Of a stretch of 64,000 nt of DNA, positions 35,825 to 48,640 are shown piece after piece. The stretch spans positions 14,185,385 to 14,249,384 of the forward strand of contig NC_088295.1 of assembly GCF_032854445.1 (NCBI RefSeq), read 5' to 3'. The position numbers and the translations under genes were made by a program. The DNA comes from Liolophura sinensis (Eukaryota > Mollusca > Polyplacophora > Chitonida > Chitonidae). Under the pieces are notes generated by a model. It saw only the letters and a program-made list of their open reading frames with translations. It was not told the origin of the DNA and ran no database searches. How positions within the stretch are numbered: position 1 is the stretch's first letter; every line of letters begins with the position of its first letter.

Positions 35825-38800
35825 TCAAATCAAACATCCAAGTGGAAGGTAGAAGGCTGATCCTGTAACAGACAAAACACTTATGAAACATTACAGAAAC
35901 ATTTAAAATGTTTTTTCTTTCTTTCTCGTTTGTCAGATTACAGTATGGCACAGGTTGATGAGTTTCATGAGCACAGATAAGAACATACCTGAAGGTATCT
36001 TAACCTTCACCCATACCAGAACAGAGGCGTCTAGATAAGCTGAAGGTACAATATCATTTTGATGCAGATTATTGTTTTGACTCCTCTGACACACTAGGTT
36101 TGATCTCAGAATCCCCCCCCCCCCCAAAATAGAGGAGATTTGAGGGAGAACGATAGGAGTTTGACAGCTGGATTCAGTTCATCTTACCCTTATCTCTAGG
36201 AGATGATATGGGAGATGCACCTGTGATGAATGATGATTAACACGCAGGTAACCAAATCTATCTGCTTCACCCATTACTTCCACCTCTTGCCCCTGCTGGA
36301 ACACCTGACCTGACACAGGATCTGGGGACAATAAATGTATAACCGTTTTAAAAAGTAATAGAACTCTATTAATGTTTTACAACAGCACATAGGACATTGA
36401 CAAACAATTATTACAAACAATACAGAACCAATCAGATAAAAGTTTTTATGGACAAACCCTAGCTATTATAAACATGACAAAATCTGAACAATCTATAATA
36501 ATGCTTGAAAAGTTTAAACCTGACAATTTCATGAGGGGAAGAGAGATTAATAGAGTAGCTTAAACAACCCTAATCAACATCACAATAGAAAAGGCTAACC
36601 TTGTGTAACTTTAATTCCCCTTACCTTGATATCAAGGCCTAACCTTGATAACTCTGACTGAGCACTCTGATCTGACGGGTAGTACACCTTCATATCCCCA
36701 CACACAGTGTAACTAACTAACAGTCTAACCTTGATAACTCTGACCGAGCACTCTGATCTGAGGGTAGTACACCTTCATATCACCACACACAGTGTAACTA
36801 ACTAACAGTCTAACCTTGATAACTCTGACTGAGCACTCTGATCTGAGGGTAGTACACCTTCATATCACCACACACAGTGTAACTATCTAACAGTCTAACC
36901 TTGATAACTCTGACTGAGCGCTCTGATCTGAGGGTAGCACACCTTCATATCACCACACACAGTGTAACTAACTAACAGTCTAACCTTGATAACTCTGACT
37001 GAGCACTCTGATCTGAGGGTAGTACACCTTCATATCACCACACACAGTGTAATTCCTTCTGTTGGGTACTGGTGGAGCAACATCCTGAAAACAGTAAAGG
37101 ATAAACAGAGCATTTGAAGACAGTTATATAAACTGTTCATGTTAAAACTGGTGAAATTGTCTCACCATAGGTTAAGTAAAGTGAAGTAAAAGGTTATCAT
37201 AAATTTGCACATAAATTATTTGACTGAAATGATTCCCTATTTCCACCAAGTGATCTTTCTCTACTTACCATCTGTAAGCCAAGCTGCTGACATGTGTCCT
37301 GTATATAGGAAGGGAATTCTCTATGCTGACCAGGCAAATCCATAAATGAATAGCTATCCAGATTTTCATGTATGCTGTAAGACAGAAGAAAACTCCTTCC
37401 ATAAATACATGCGTGTATGTATGTATGCTTTGGGCTTTATGTCATGCTTAACAATTATCAGTCATATGACAATAAGGAGTCATTAGGTGCGTGTACATAA
37501 ACTGTGTCTTCACGTGGCAGGTCAAGTTTATGCTGTGAAAGTGCTGCTGCCAGCATTTGGACATGTTAACACTGCATTGTGTTTATCAAGGCATATTCTT
37601 ACAACATAATATTAAATAAACTACAGAATTCAAAAGACAGAATTACACTTTTTAGGAAGTTCAGAAGGTGAACAACTAAACTAAACTAACAATCTTTTGA
37701 AGTACACAGACTTAAGAAGTCTCAATTCCAAACCCCAAAAATTATATAAATCATACTTTACACAACAAAACTGAACTTACGCCATCTGCTTTTAGTACCT
37801 ACCCTGTAGATTTATTGTCTTCTCTCCCAGACTTAAGTGGGAATTTACACATGGCTTGATTTTTACTTCGGAATGAATAGCCTCTCCAGACAGCCTGGAT
37901 AAGCATGGCGCTACAATGCAGCTTTTCTGCCCTCACAGCTCCTAACTGCTGACGACATCCCTCACTAAAACAACCATTCTATCATTCAAACACCAACAAA
38001 AGTTTTTTCAAATAAAATTTCTGTCTAGTTATCATTATTATAGATAATTATTTTTAGCAAATTATCATCTTCAAGTGAGGACCGTCATTATTATTATTAT
38101 TATCATACCATCTGATAACTATATGAATATTATTTCATACACACTTACCTAAAGGCTTTGATTTAACAACAAAAACTTTTGACAGAGTATTTACCTGAAG
38201 AAGACATGCTTTTTCCCAAGTGCCCACTGAACACTGATGTATGGCAGTTTACTTCTGTCAACTTCCTCCAGAAAGCTCTTCAATATCAGCTGTGAAAACA
38301 GAGACAAACTTCATCACCAACAGTCTCATTCATTCATTATTCAACATCCAAGAATCACCTTCATCTATTATTGAACAGTACACACAGCAATTTTTGAATA
38401 CTAGTATTTCAAACACAGGTACCATTTTGGTTTGACCTGAAAATTTCTGTATGCATTAGACAGTACTCATTTCCTTCATTCACCAAGAACATACAAGATC
38501 AAAGGTGAATGTCGCCTGACATTTTAAGGAATGTAATATTTCATGGTGTTAAAAATCCTTCACATCTGGGACTGAAATCTTATTGTATCAAATTTTATTT
38601 TTTTTTACTTTTATTCTAACATGTCTGCTAACAGGCAAAGGTAAATTCTGAGTGCATTTCACCACAGTAGGCCTAATTTGTTTGTCTAAATAAAAACTAA
38701 CAGAACCATACTAAGAAACTCACAAAATTTAAAGACTTGTATAAGAGATAGAGAAACAGTATTTATATCACAAAACCTTTTTATTAGCTCATATAGGCAT

Positions 38801-41800
38801 TGTCATCAATTTCCCTGTAGGGAAGTTTGATTTAAGCGCCCTATTCCAGAACTCACCTTACATTCTGAGAGGGGACTGCCAAGAGAACCTTGTGGATGTC
38901 CACCGCGGAACAACCTGTAGCGACTGTTGAACTGACGATAGCCAAGCCTATGTGGAAGACCTACAATATCCATCTCAATGTTTATAACAGAGAATGTTGT
39001 AATATACTCTGAATATAACAATCATTTCATATTTTGTACATAGAAAATGTTTGTTCTGCATAATGAAGCTTTCTTAATTAATTCATTTATTTATTTACTT
39101 GATAAGTGTTTTATATCATACTCAAAAATATTTCACTCACATGATGGCAGCCAACATTATGGTGGGCGTATTGAAACTGGGCAGAGGATGGGGGAATCAC
39201 TTAATTACAAGTTCATCCTGGTATTTCTTAGATAAAATGCAGGGCTGTATGGGATCTCAAACAAAAATTAAAAATGCCATTCAGAAATGTGAACTTGACA
39301 CGAAGAAATATATTATCTGGCCCAAAGAGATAAAAGTAAAATAAATGTCATAAACTGAACATGGCAGCCAAAAATTACACAGAAACTCACCGCCTGCCAT
39401 TAACTTGACGGTCTCCAGAACTTCAAGTGACTTGATTTGTCTTAAAACTGAGCAGCTGTCAAACAGGTTCATCTCTTTTCTGTCATTGCTCTGAGATAAT
39501 CAAAAATGAAGAGCACAAACAATAATACACGGCATGAGAAGCAGTATTAACTTCTAGATTTAACCATGACAACAGATCATTTGAACAGATTACTCTAATT
39601 AAAATTAATCCAACTATGTAAATAAAGGAAAAAATGATTTAGAGTGTGTGTTCATGTATCACTCGTTATGGTTTCTGCAGGTGAAGAAGAGTGTGGCATT
39701 CACACATACCTTGATACACCTGATAAAATGAGGTTTTGTGTAGTAGAGGACTTCTAGTAACTGGTTCATCCTGTAACAGAAATCCATAGCAGGTGTGCCA
39801 GGGAAGTCTGGTCTGAAACAGGAATATTCCACAGTTTAATTACACTTAACATATGGCAGGTGCATTTCACATACACAAATCAGTTTAGCAACTACTATAC
39901 AAATGTAACTGTTACCAAACTGCGAAACACTGAAAAACAAAAACACAAATTTCTTCTCAACTACATACATGTATTGGCGAACACAGTAAAGATCCTCAGT
40001 TTTCCACGAAAGACAGTACAAACATTTTACCTTTCACGGTTTGATCCTAAACCTGGTGAAATTCTGTACACTGCACCCGTAGGACCTGAGGACATACCCA
40101 ATAGTACACATTTTATCCTTAACAAACAAGGGCAAAATGGCAGGACAAACTAAAGGGAGTTAACATCACTGTTTTCACAGCTCACTTCAAATACCAAAGT
40201 TAGGTCTGCTCATTCAGTGATAGAATTTTCAAAAACAGAATACCCTGTATATCACAAAATAAATGATATTCATATATTATGAAATATATTGTTATCATAT
40301 ATTTACATCTATAACAAAAAGTCGATAAAAAGTGCTTAAAAGGATATCATATGGATACAGCAAGTTTTTACACACAAAAAATACATCCCAGCAAGTGTGC
40401 ATTGAAAAAATATTCACTAGAAAATTATGAAATGGATATGACAGGAACTTAAAGACTTTACCATGTAATAATGAAAGCTCCTTTGCAAAAAGATGAGCTG
40501 CAAAGCCAAAGTTGCAGTTATACTGGTCAAACAGACAGACTATATCATCTGGCAGATAATCCCTGTTGTTGTGCAGTAGGCATCTGGCATCATAAACCAC
40601 CTTATCACCAAAATGACAGATCCCAAACATCTGGGATTTGTTAGCTGGCTGAAACAACCTGTGATCATACAGAAAAAGAGTCACATAATATGTCAGATGT
40701 TGCTAAAGAATTTTAGTGCAGTTGACTAAAAACCCAAGCTTAACTGAACTCAAACAGGCAAATCTCTGTACACTATCACCGATGTCCACATTTTTATATT
40801 GTACACAACTATGCAGGCATTTGTGTGTTTTATTCAGAATGCCGACAATAACATGCAGTTGTCTGCAGATATGGTATGAATTTAGAGTACCCCGGGGAAT
40901 AGAGTGATATTTATTGTGAGGTGGACAGAGGGAAAGAACATTAAATACATATTACATCTTAATATAAACACTTGAAAGGTACAGTGTAAGCTATAGCTTA
41001 CCAGCCTGTATTGTCAGTGCAACTGAAAATGCCTTGAAAAAGACCAAATTCAAAGTCTGAAAACGCAGAATCTGAAGTCTGGCTAGAAATACCAGTGTCA
41101 TAAATTGAAACTTCATCATCATCCATGATGAAATCAGATTGATACAGCAGTATACTTGCTTCTGTGTAGTTAGAATCCATGTCGAAAATGACACTGTTTT
41201 GATAGGAATTCCCAGGTTATTTATGCATGCCAGGCATGGGTTCTGCTAGGGCAGTAAATCTATTGTTTTGGTGGATTTAAAGTCATTATTATGTTTCTCA
41301 GAAGCACAGTAATTTACTGTACAAACAGATTATAACCTTTATAATTAGAAAACTAGCTAAATCTGGACACTAATCCATTAATACCACAGCACAAGAGTTT
41401 ACTCCACAGTACCTCACATTTTGCTTATTTTTTACCTGTCATTGTTTCTATGTTGCACTTTGACCCGGTTCACCAAAGCCTCGGGACTGATGTGAGCATA
41501 TCTACCCTCCACGTCAAGAATACTCAGTATGCCTGTCGACTGCCAAAAAAAAACCATTAGGACTGTTATCCCAGCTCGTAAACGGCCAGGTAAACAGGTG
41601 AATTAGTAAATCCATCTATCTGTTTAATTAATTTATTTAACAGAGTACTGCTAGCAAATCCAAATTAATACAACACAAGGAAAACAATCAGTGGTCTATA
41701 AATTAATTAACAGATTTCTGATATAATACAGATTCTAGTGGGATTAAAACTTGCATGGCTTGTTCAATCCTATAAAATATAAAAGCATAATGTAAATAAT

Positions 41801-44800
41801 GTCACACAATACAAGAAGTAAACTGAATGAGGTTTCAAGATTTACATTCAATGTCTATCCTGGTGTGTATGTACTACTTTGATGTTTATAATAATGCACG
41901 CACTCTACCTGAGAAGCTATGAGCTCAATAAGTGCTGAGTTGTCCCTGTAGATGACATCAACATTAAGCCTGACCCCTTCCTCCAGACACGCCTCCATCG
42001 GAGCTTTGAACATGAAGGTATTGTACACATTCTGTAACTTCTCAGCGCACAGATTTATACAGAGCTGGTCCAGTTGATTTACCTGTCAACAATACAGAGG
42101 TACACATACATGTACTTCACAATCATATGTATATTCATACGTCATATTTAACTTCAGATATTATCACATCTGTTACAAGCTTTAATTTCATTATCATACA
42201 TGCCAGGTTTCTGGTTGCCAAAACTAGGCTATAACCAGCACTCCTAGCCTAGTACCCACCATACCCAACAAATTTCCTGATGTGCATGTACACATAAGTC
42301 CGCAGTACCTATGCTCAGTACGCCCTCAGTATTCACTGAAATTATTCTGGTTCAGACAATAAAATCCTCAGCTAAACCCATCACTGGTGAAGATAATTTC
42401 ATGTGATAAACCATGTTACAGAAACAAACATCACCATTAGAGGTAAAGAATATATTGGCACTGACACAAACGAAAAAGGTGTACCTGGACTGATTCAAAT
42501 CCAAACATGTCTAAAACTCCAATAAACCCTCCTGAAGCAGACTTGCAAAAGACTTCTGAGCTTCCCAGGCTAAGACTACTCAGATCTGAAATTATTTGGA
42601 CAAAGTGAAAGAGAGGTGCATGTATATAACTACCATAATCTAATAACTAAATTGGAAAAATAAATATTTTAAGCTCTGATAACAAAAATATCAAATAAAT
42701 AAAAAACAAATTCCTGTTTGATCAACGTGGCCAAGAAAAAGAAATACAGGATGTTCCCACAATGGAATAAATCTTGGTAGTAAAGATGCTCCTGAAAGAA
42801 GTTTACAGATTCTTGCGCATAATACTGTGAGTGGAATATATTGCTCCTTATGTCAGCACACATATCATGTATCAAGTAGTTACCTGGTAGGTGGGAGTCT
42901 GAGCTGTCTGTACTCTGGCCTGACTCTGAAGTAGTATAGGATCTGGTGTTAGGTTTTCTCACTAAGCAAGACACACCTCTGTGGCACAGAGTCAGTATAC
43001 GCTAGTAGTTACCTGGTAGGTGGGAGTCTGAGCTGTCTACTCTAGCCGGACTCTGAGGTAACGTAGGATCTGGTGTTAGCTTTTCTCACTAAGAGTGAGT
43101 GAGTAAGTGAGTGCTTGGGTTTTAATGTAGAACTTTTCTCATTCAGAAGGCTCCAACTCTGTGGCACAGAGTCAGTGCATGCTAGTGGTTACCTGGTAGG
43201 CGTCATGCAGCAATTAAATAGTTACTTGGCAGATTGGAGTCTCAGCTGTCTGTACTCTGGCCAGACTCTGAAGTAGTGTAGGATCTGGTGTTAGGTTTTC
43301 TCATTAAGCAAGACACACCTCTGTGGCACAGAGTCAGTATACGCTAGTAGTTACCTGGTAAGTGTGAATCTGAGCTGTCTGTACTCTGGCCTGACTCTGA
43401 GGTAGCATAAGATCTGGTGTTAGCTTTTCTCACTAGGCACGCCACACCTCTAAAGTACAGAGCCTGTGCCAGGAGGTCTTTAACACAGTTAGCCTGAATA
43501 AATGACAGATGGTCAACATTCAACTGACATGAATTCCCATTTCACAATAAATTCTTTTAGGACTTCTTTACCAAAGTCTTCTTTACATTTTGTATTCAAA
43601 TGTTAAAAGAATTACATTTATATATATGACATTTCACTGCAATTTAATATGTTTTTTATCTATCCGTCTTTTGCTAACTTTATTTTAATGCACAATGTAA
43701 AACATAAATTTTGGAAATTTGGAAGAAAATTTGTGTTCTACATTTAATGACGTTTGGACGTCATGTTAATCATGCTGTGTTACATATACAACATGTATAG
43801 TAACCTATCTCATCAGTTTCAGTTCCCTTACCGTAGCAGCATTGGCCCTTGATTTACAGATCTGTCCTCGTATAGTTCTGGTCTTAGTTGTTAGGCCTCT
43901 GTACAGTACAACACCTGGTATGCCCAGTAAGGCAGCTACTGCCTGAAACTCTACCAACGGACGCAGAAGTCATTCAGTAGTTTTCATTTAACTACCCCAT
44001 CTTAAATCTTACTAAGCTCTACAGCGCATTGCTCTAACTTACCTGGGAAATAGCATGCCGTTATTGATAAAATGGAGATTGCTCATGGTCTAATAAAACT
44101 GTCATCTTAAAAGCTGCAAGTTAAAAGACCTAACAAATAGTGTATTTTCACCTCAAGTTTTGCCTGCAAAAATGCACTTTCATAAGCACATATAAAGGCT
44201 TAAAATAATACCTTTATAGGCAGCTTCGAATTATAATTACTTTCTGATCCTATTAATTGGCTTTTTACATATTTCTCACTGTAGCAAACACAAAGTGTAT
44301 TACCATTTACCTCTGTGACTTTTAACCTCTGGCTCCTGTCCACCATTTTGAATAAATTCCACATTTCCCAGCAGTAAGACCCCTGCCAGAAGTCTAATGA
44401 CATCAGAGAAGGAGATTCCTAACATCCCCAGTGACATCTTAAATGTAGAACCAACAACTCAGTCTATTCACATCACCCCTGACTGGGCATTTAACAAAAA
44501 GGTAGTATATAACCTGGCAACACAATTTATATTTCAGTTTACTGTGCAACAAAATATTCAGGCAATGCTTATCCTACTCCAATAACATTTTAGCACACTT
44601 CAGCATTAGCTATATATCATTGTATGCAATTCATAAACTTGATACAACTACGTAAAAAGAAACTTTTTCTTTCATTTGTAACTCATGTTATATAAATGTT
44701 AATACTGATCTTAGTTGTTCAATCACAGGGAAATTGTTCTTGGCAAATACTTTAGTGTCACAACAACTTGTAAGCCAAGTATATGTACAGTTTGTTCTTT

Positions 44801-45848
44801 CACCATTTTCAAAATACATGTATATCAGTGTCAATCTCATCACCAATGTGTTTTCTTTTACCATTGCTCTGTAAGAGCCTGCAAAATTACTTACTAAAGC
44901 CAATAGCCATGCTGCAGCTCTAAGCAAATGTTAGCATGTTTGCATTTCCTTTACCTTCCAGCACTGAAATCTGAGTTTGTCAGAGGCTATGGTCTGGTCT
45001 CCAGGACCATGACTAAGGTAATGAAGGTCAGATAATTTGTAACCTGCCAGGTGGAACTTCACTGTAAAAGCAACATAGCAAAATGTTACAAGGTACATGA
45101 AACATCTGATGTTAGTTTGGAGTAATAAGCCTTACTTAATAATAAGACAATATCACTAACCTCATCCATACATCCATATAACAAGCAACCAAACCAAACA
45201 AGGAGTTACATTAAAAAAGTTGAAAGTATTTAAAATAACAACAATTACATTTATAAAGATGAAATTGTGTTAACTTTGTAACCTATATGTACCTTTCTCA
45301 TCTGGTGTCAGCCCTGCTAGCATCTGGTAAAATATATGATAATTCTTCTCCTGGACTGGTACATGGGTTGTTCTCGTCTGGATAGGAATCAAAAAGTCAC
45401 CATTTTATAGGTAAGCGTTCATAGATTATTCATAGCATTGACACAAAAAGTAAGCTTTGGCTTTAAATATCTGCAGCATTCAAGAGAAAAGAGATAAAAG
45501 AAAGTCAAAAAGCCTTTTCGATTTATGCAATGGTTTGTAACTAACAATTATAATAATAATAATAATACCAACAATAACAATAACAAAACCCCTTACCTGC
45601 TCAACAAAATAGCACTGAATATGGGTTTTGTAGATAGCACCACGGGACATGAAATTTTCAACAAAGAAACCCTGTAAAGTAAGGACAGAAATAAATTGAC
45701 ACCATGTTATAAATTATACCTGGATTCTTGATTTTATGTGTCTTCTGTAGGCTGGATACATGTCGTTCAGCTGTCCAAGAAGTCTACATGTACATTGTCA
45801 AGTTTAAAATGTACATCAAGCCCCACCTCCCCTTCCCCCTACACACAC

Positions 45849-45899
<51 letters not shown>

Positions 45900-47900
45900 T
45901 CACTGACTTTCAATGCTTAACAAATCTGAAGGAACCATAGCTTTCATGTGATTAATACAATGGTGCACTGGAATACTTAAATCCTCAAAAAATTTGATCA
46001 GCAAAGCATAAATTTAGAAGCAATATGAAAGCACAGTTCACAAAATAAGAATACTAAAATGTATTGTTCGGGTAAGGGCACATAAGAACTGCTCAGAAAT
46101 CAAATAACAACCTGTTCAGGTCAGCTAGTATTCCTCTAACAAGCCAAACCGTGCATTATGTCTGTGGTTGAATGTATGGAGGATTTAGAGTAGAGTAGTC
46201 CTTGTCAGCACATCTCCCATGTATGCTTATGGGTGGGAAAAGAATCTTCTCTCACCACTCTGGTACTGTCTGGAGTGCTAACTGTAGAGGCTGATGTCAG
46301 GCCATGCAGGACTGTCAGGGCTGCAGACAGGTGCTTAAAAGTGTCCGTCTCCGTCCCTCCCCCTGCCATGGTAAACAGCTCATGTAGAACCCGAAGGGTG
46401 CAGTATGACTTACCACTGGCACTCTCTCCACTGTGAATTCACGAAACAAACAGATCCTCATCATTTAACAGCAAAAGGAAAGAAAATTAAAAAATATTAA
46501 ACTTTCTACAATCAGTACTTTACTGAACAATTTTTGAAATACTTTGTTTTTATTTCAAAACTTAACAGTAGGTCATTAAAATGTGAACGGATTTTGAAGA
46601 GCTTCCTGCTTTCAATCATAACCGTAACAAAGGCTTCAATTCAACAGGGTAAGGTACAAGGAAGATGTAAACTCATCCCACACAGGTATTTCCATTCAGG
46701 GCCCAGTTTTACGAAGCACTCTTAAGTTATGTTCACTTAACTGCCACTGCAACCAGTACTGTAGCCTTTACGTCGTCATGGTAGTTGCAAGCTTGTAACG
46801 TTAAGAGAGCTTTGTGAGACTGGACCCAGGCCCTCAAAACTGGCCTTACTAAAAGTGGCCTCAAACTATAAGATATCATACTTCAGTTTCAATCTCCACA
46901 GCGTAGTCAGGTTATGATGTGATGACAATACTAGTACATGCTTGAAAAAGAACTCTTCACTAAAGGGTAAAGGAAATCACTTATCCTGAGCTATATCTAC
47001 TAAATAATATAATATTTAATTAAATATTCACCAAACACTTATGTTATCTTACTAAATAAAACAGGGAGAGTTGCAATATTTCACAGCTAACCTGGCAAGT
47101 ATAACCTGTGACTGCCTGGTGTCTGCATACTCTGACAGGGCCTCCCTCACTAACATAGCTAGTTCATGCCTGGGGGAAAGGGCACAGTCATCACAGAGAA
47201 CCACAGGGCCTGGAGACCTCAGGAAGGGGTTTACACATATAACCACAGGCCCAGCTTTTGTCTGTAATTAAACGCAGCACACAAAGTTAATGGCAAATTA
47301 TCATTTTTTTTGTTGGTTTGCATACATGTAACATGCTGAGCCTGATACCAACACATATGTACACTCTGTAGTTAGTCCGGCCGATTTGGAAAACCATTCT
47401 CAAGATATCCGACATGATGCCACACCCAGTCATACACTGAGACTTAATCAACGGTACTCAGCCTTTCTCATAACACCAAGCATCCAGCAAGCAAGTTGGC
47501 CTTCAAAATTTGCCAATTCCAATCGCGTAGGTATGAACTGACTTGGTACTGGCCTTGGTATATACATGCATCTTCCATTAAAGTATTTAAGATAAGTTAT
47601 TTTCAATGAGTACGTGTAAAGAGTTACCTTTTTGTCATTCAGACGTATCGTGTTTGGTTATTTGAACGTGCTTTCTAAAGTATTGCTGCTCTAGAATCCA
47701 CCAATCTTTGAGGAACTCAAAAAGCAACACTAAATGGCTTATAAAGTTGCTATTTCATATGCATCAAAAATGTTTCTATCACCATACATTACCTGCCACC
47801 TCTCAGCTAAGAAACGGCCATGAAGGGCCCTCAGCACTGAAGCCTCTGTCAGTGGTCCCACCAGGTGAGTCAGATCATCCAGGGATAGACATCTCTCCAT
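35825..47900 (-). CDS. Divergent short unconventional myosin with IQ motif and SH3-like tail
   Basis: Coding exons, 5' to 3': 47900-47793, 47261-47092, 46430-46256, 45671-45597, 45377-45293, 45061-44955, 44437-44311, 43950-43832, 43493-43355, 42585-42485, 42082-41909, 41539-41436, 41193-41002, 40658-40462, 40085-40031, 39812-39710, 39490-39391, 38960-38857, 38289-38195, 37964-37803, 37374-37269, 37084-36985, 36321-36188, 36085-35989 and 35862-35825. They sum to 2967 nt (988 aa plus stop) with every phase compatible. An in-frame TGA lies 6 nt before the ATG. Motor landmarks: PVVICVNPF; P-loop GESASGKS (94-101, usually GESGAGKT); switch I region TPDSTRVGF (about 145-153, usually NxxSSRFG); LLAGVLLLGN (256-265); switch II DMFGFE (394-399); LDQLCINLCAEKLQ; GILSILD; and PHFIRCIK (670-677). 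One IQ motif lies near 798-813 (LIQAVWRGYSFRSKNQ). The tail around 903-943 (QEVEVMGEADRFGY..LP.HLLE) resembles an SH3 fold. The class is unresolved. Motor identity is firm; the last exon and the SH3 call are the least certain parts. Confidence 0.85.
36641..37052. repeat. 85-bp tandem array copying the 3' end and donor of a myosin exon
   Basis: Five units start at 36641, 36727, 36812, 36897 and 36982 (steps 86, 85, 85, 85). The last unit is the true 3' part of the myosin exon 37084-36985 with its donor. The others repeat the coding stretch (minus-strand peptide YTVCGDMKVYYPQIRVLSQS), the donor AAG|GTTAGA and about 18 nt of intron. Units are nearly identical, so the array is young. Confidence 0.92.
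39069..39165 (-). mobile_element. SINE 3' fragment, minus orientation, in a myosin intron
   Basis: The tail complement TTCATTTATTTATTTACTTG is followed by 'tgttttatatcatactcaaa', 'aaatatttcactcacatgat' and 'ccaacattatggtgggcg', where the similarity stops. Only the 3' end of the SINE is present, as expected for 5' truncation. Confidence 0.7.
42881..43440. repeat. Four-copy tandem array copying the 3' end and donor of another myosin exon
   Basis: The true exon end (43440-43355) is followed on the minus strand by three more copies: about 43350-43221, 43190-43011 and 43005-42883. Each has the coding-like stretch (minus peptide TSESGQSTDSSDSHLP or close variants) and most end in CTACCAG|GTAACT. 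The third copy in that order (43190-43011) is interrupted at about 43093-43148 by a fragment ending in a GCACTCACTTACTCACTCAC type tail. The copies also share a CTGTGCCACAG block that the true exon lacks, so they resemble each other more than the exon there. Confidence 0.88.
45841..45897. repeat. (CA)n microsatellite in a myosin intron
   Basis: An AC dinucleotide run of about 57 bp has two ATACAT interruptions near its start. It is simple sequence. Confidence 0.95.
46699..46827. mobile_element. Small inverted-repeat element (MITE-like) in a myosin intron
   Basis: The left end GGGCCCAGTTTTACGAAGCA and the complement of the right end GGGTCCAGTCTCACAAAGCT pair with few mismatches over about 29 nt, and continue with CTCTTAA on both sides. 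The 129-bp element has no coding capacity. The target duplication is unclear. Confidence 0.7.
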
Positions 47901-48560
47901 CACTCACAGGTAACACCTATGCCTAAATATGACGTATGTTTTAATTTTCATTTAAGGCACACAGAACAAATCCATAGAAATATAAAATTTGAGCCCAGTA
48001 TGTAGGAATACTCTAAATATCATCATGTAGGCCCACAAAGCTTTCTCAGAATGTACACATATTGCTGAATACAACTGAAACAAGCAGCATTTGCCAATAA
48101 TGTTGACGGCAACTACACACAATGGTCTTACTATAAAGGTCACATTGTGTCTGTAAACTGCTCTTTCCGTCAGTTACATATGTATATAGTGGTATGGAAC
48201 TGAACTCAAACTTTGTTTGGTGAAAGCTGCGCTAAACAGACCATATAGGGAGCAGTGTATGCAATGTGAGCAGTATGGAAATTGCACTTGTCGAAAACTG
48301 GACCCTAGTTGCTGATTGTGGCATTCGGTGGATATGGAAATTGACCAATAAGGAAAGACAAAAAATAAAAAAAAATTACAAACATATATTTGCACAGAAA
48401 TACAGTTATCTATTTATAAATAAATCTCACGGACAAAGGTAAAATGAAGATTAAATTAAGCAAAAATATGGGTAGATTTCAGCTCTTTTCCACTATTTTT
48501 GAGTATGACAAACTACACCAAACAGATAATTAATAAACAAGTTACCCAAACGGTACTTAC

Positions 48561-48640
48561 TTGAACTGCATGATCAACGGTTGAGTGGAGATGTCAGATA
48601 GGAGCTGTGTCGCTAGCTGTGCCCTCATCCCCAAAGCTGT
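48561..48640 (-). promoter_or_regulatory. Candidate 5' untranslated exon of the myosin gene
   Basis: A segment ending in CAGTTCAA|GTAAGTACC has a very good donor and lies about 0.7 kb upstream of the first myosin coding exon on the same strand. It contains a short open frame, but no acceptor before the first coding exon lets that frame continue: it meets TGA or TAG. If real, it is therefore a non-coding first exon. Its 5' limit is arbitrary. Confidence 0.3.

Noticed and set aside
36641-37052. The 85-bp units as a set of mutually exclusive exons
   Set aside because: The units lack a pyrimidine-rich acceptor and their 85-bp spacing leaves almost no intron, so they cannot be alternative exons of normal type.
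45841-45897. CA run as a CRISPR-like or regulatory array
   Set aside because: It is a plain dinucleotide microsatellite; CRISPR arrays are not expected in an animal genome.
48561-48640. Coding first exon for the myosin (peptide beginning MRAQLATQ)
   Set aside because: The donor phase does not fit any acceptor before the first myosin exon; all routes hit TGA or TAG. It was kept only as a possible non-coding exon.
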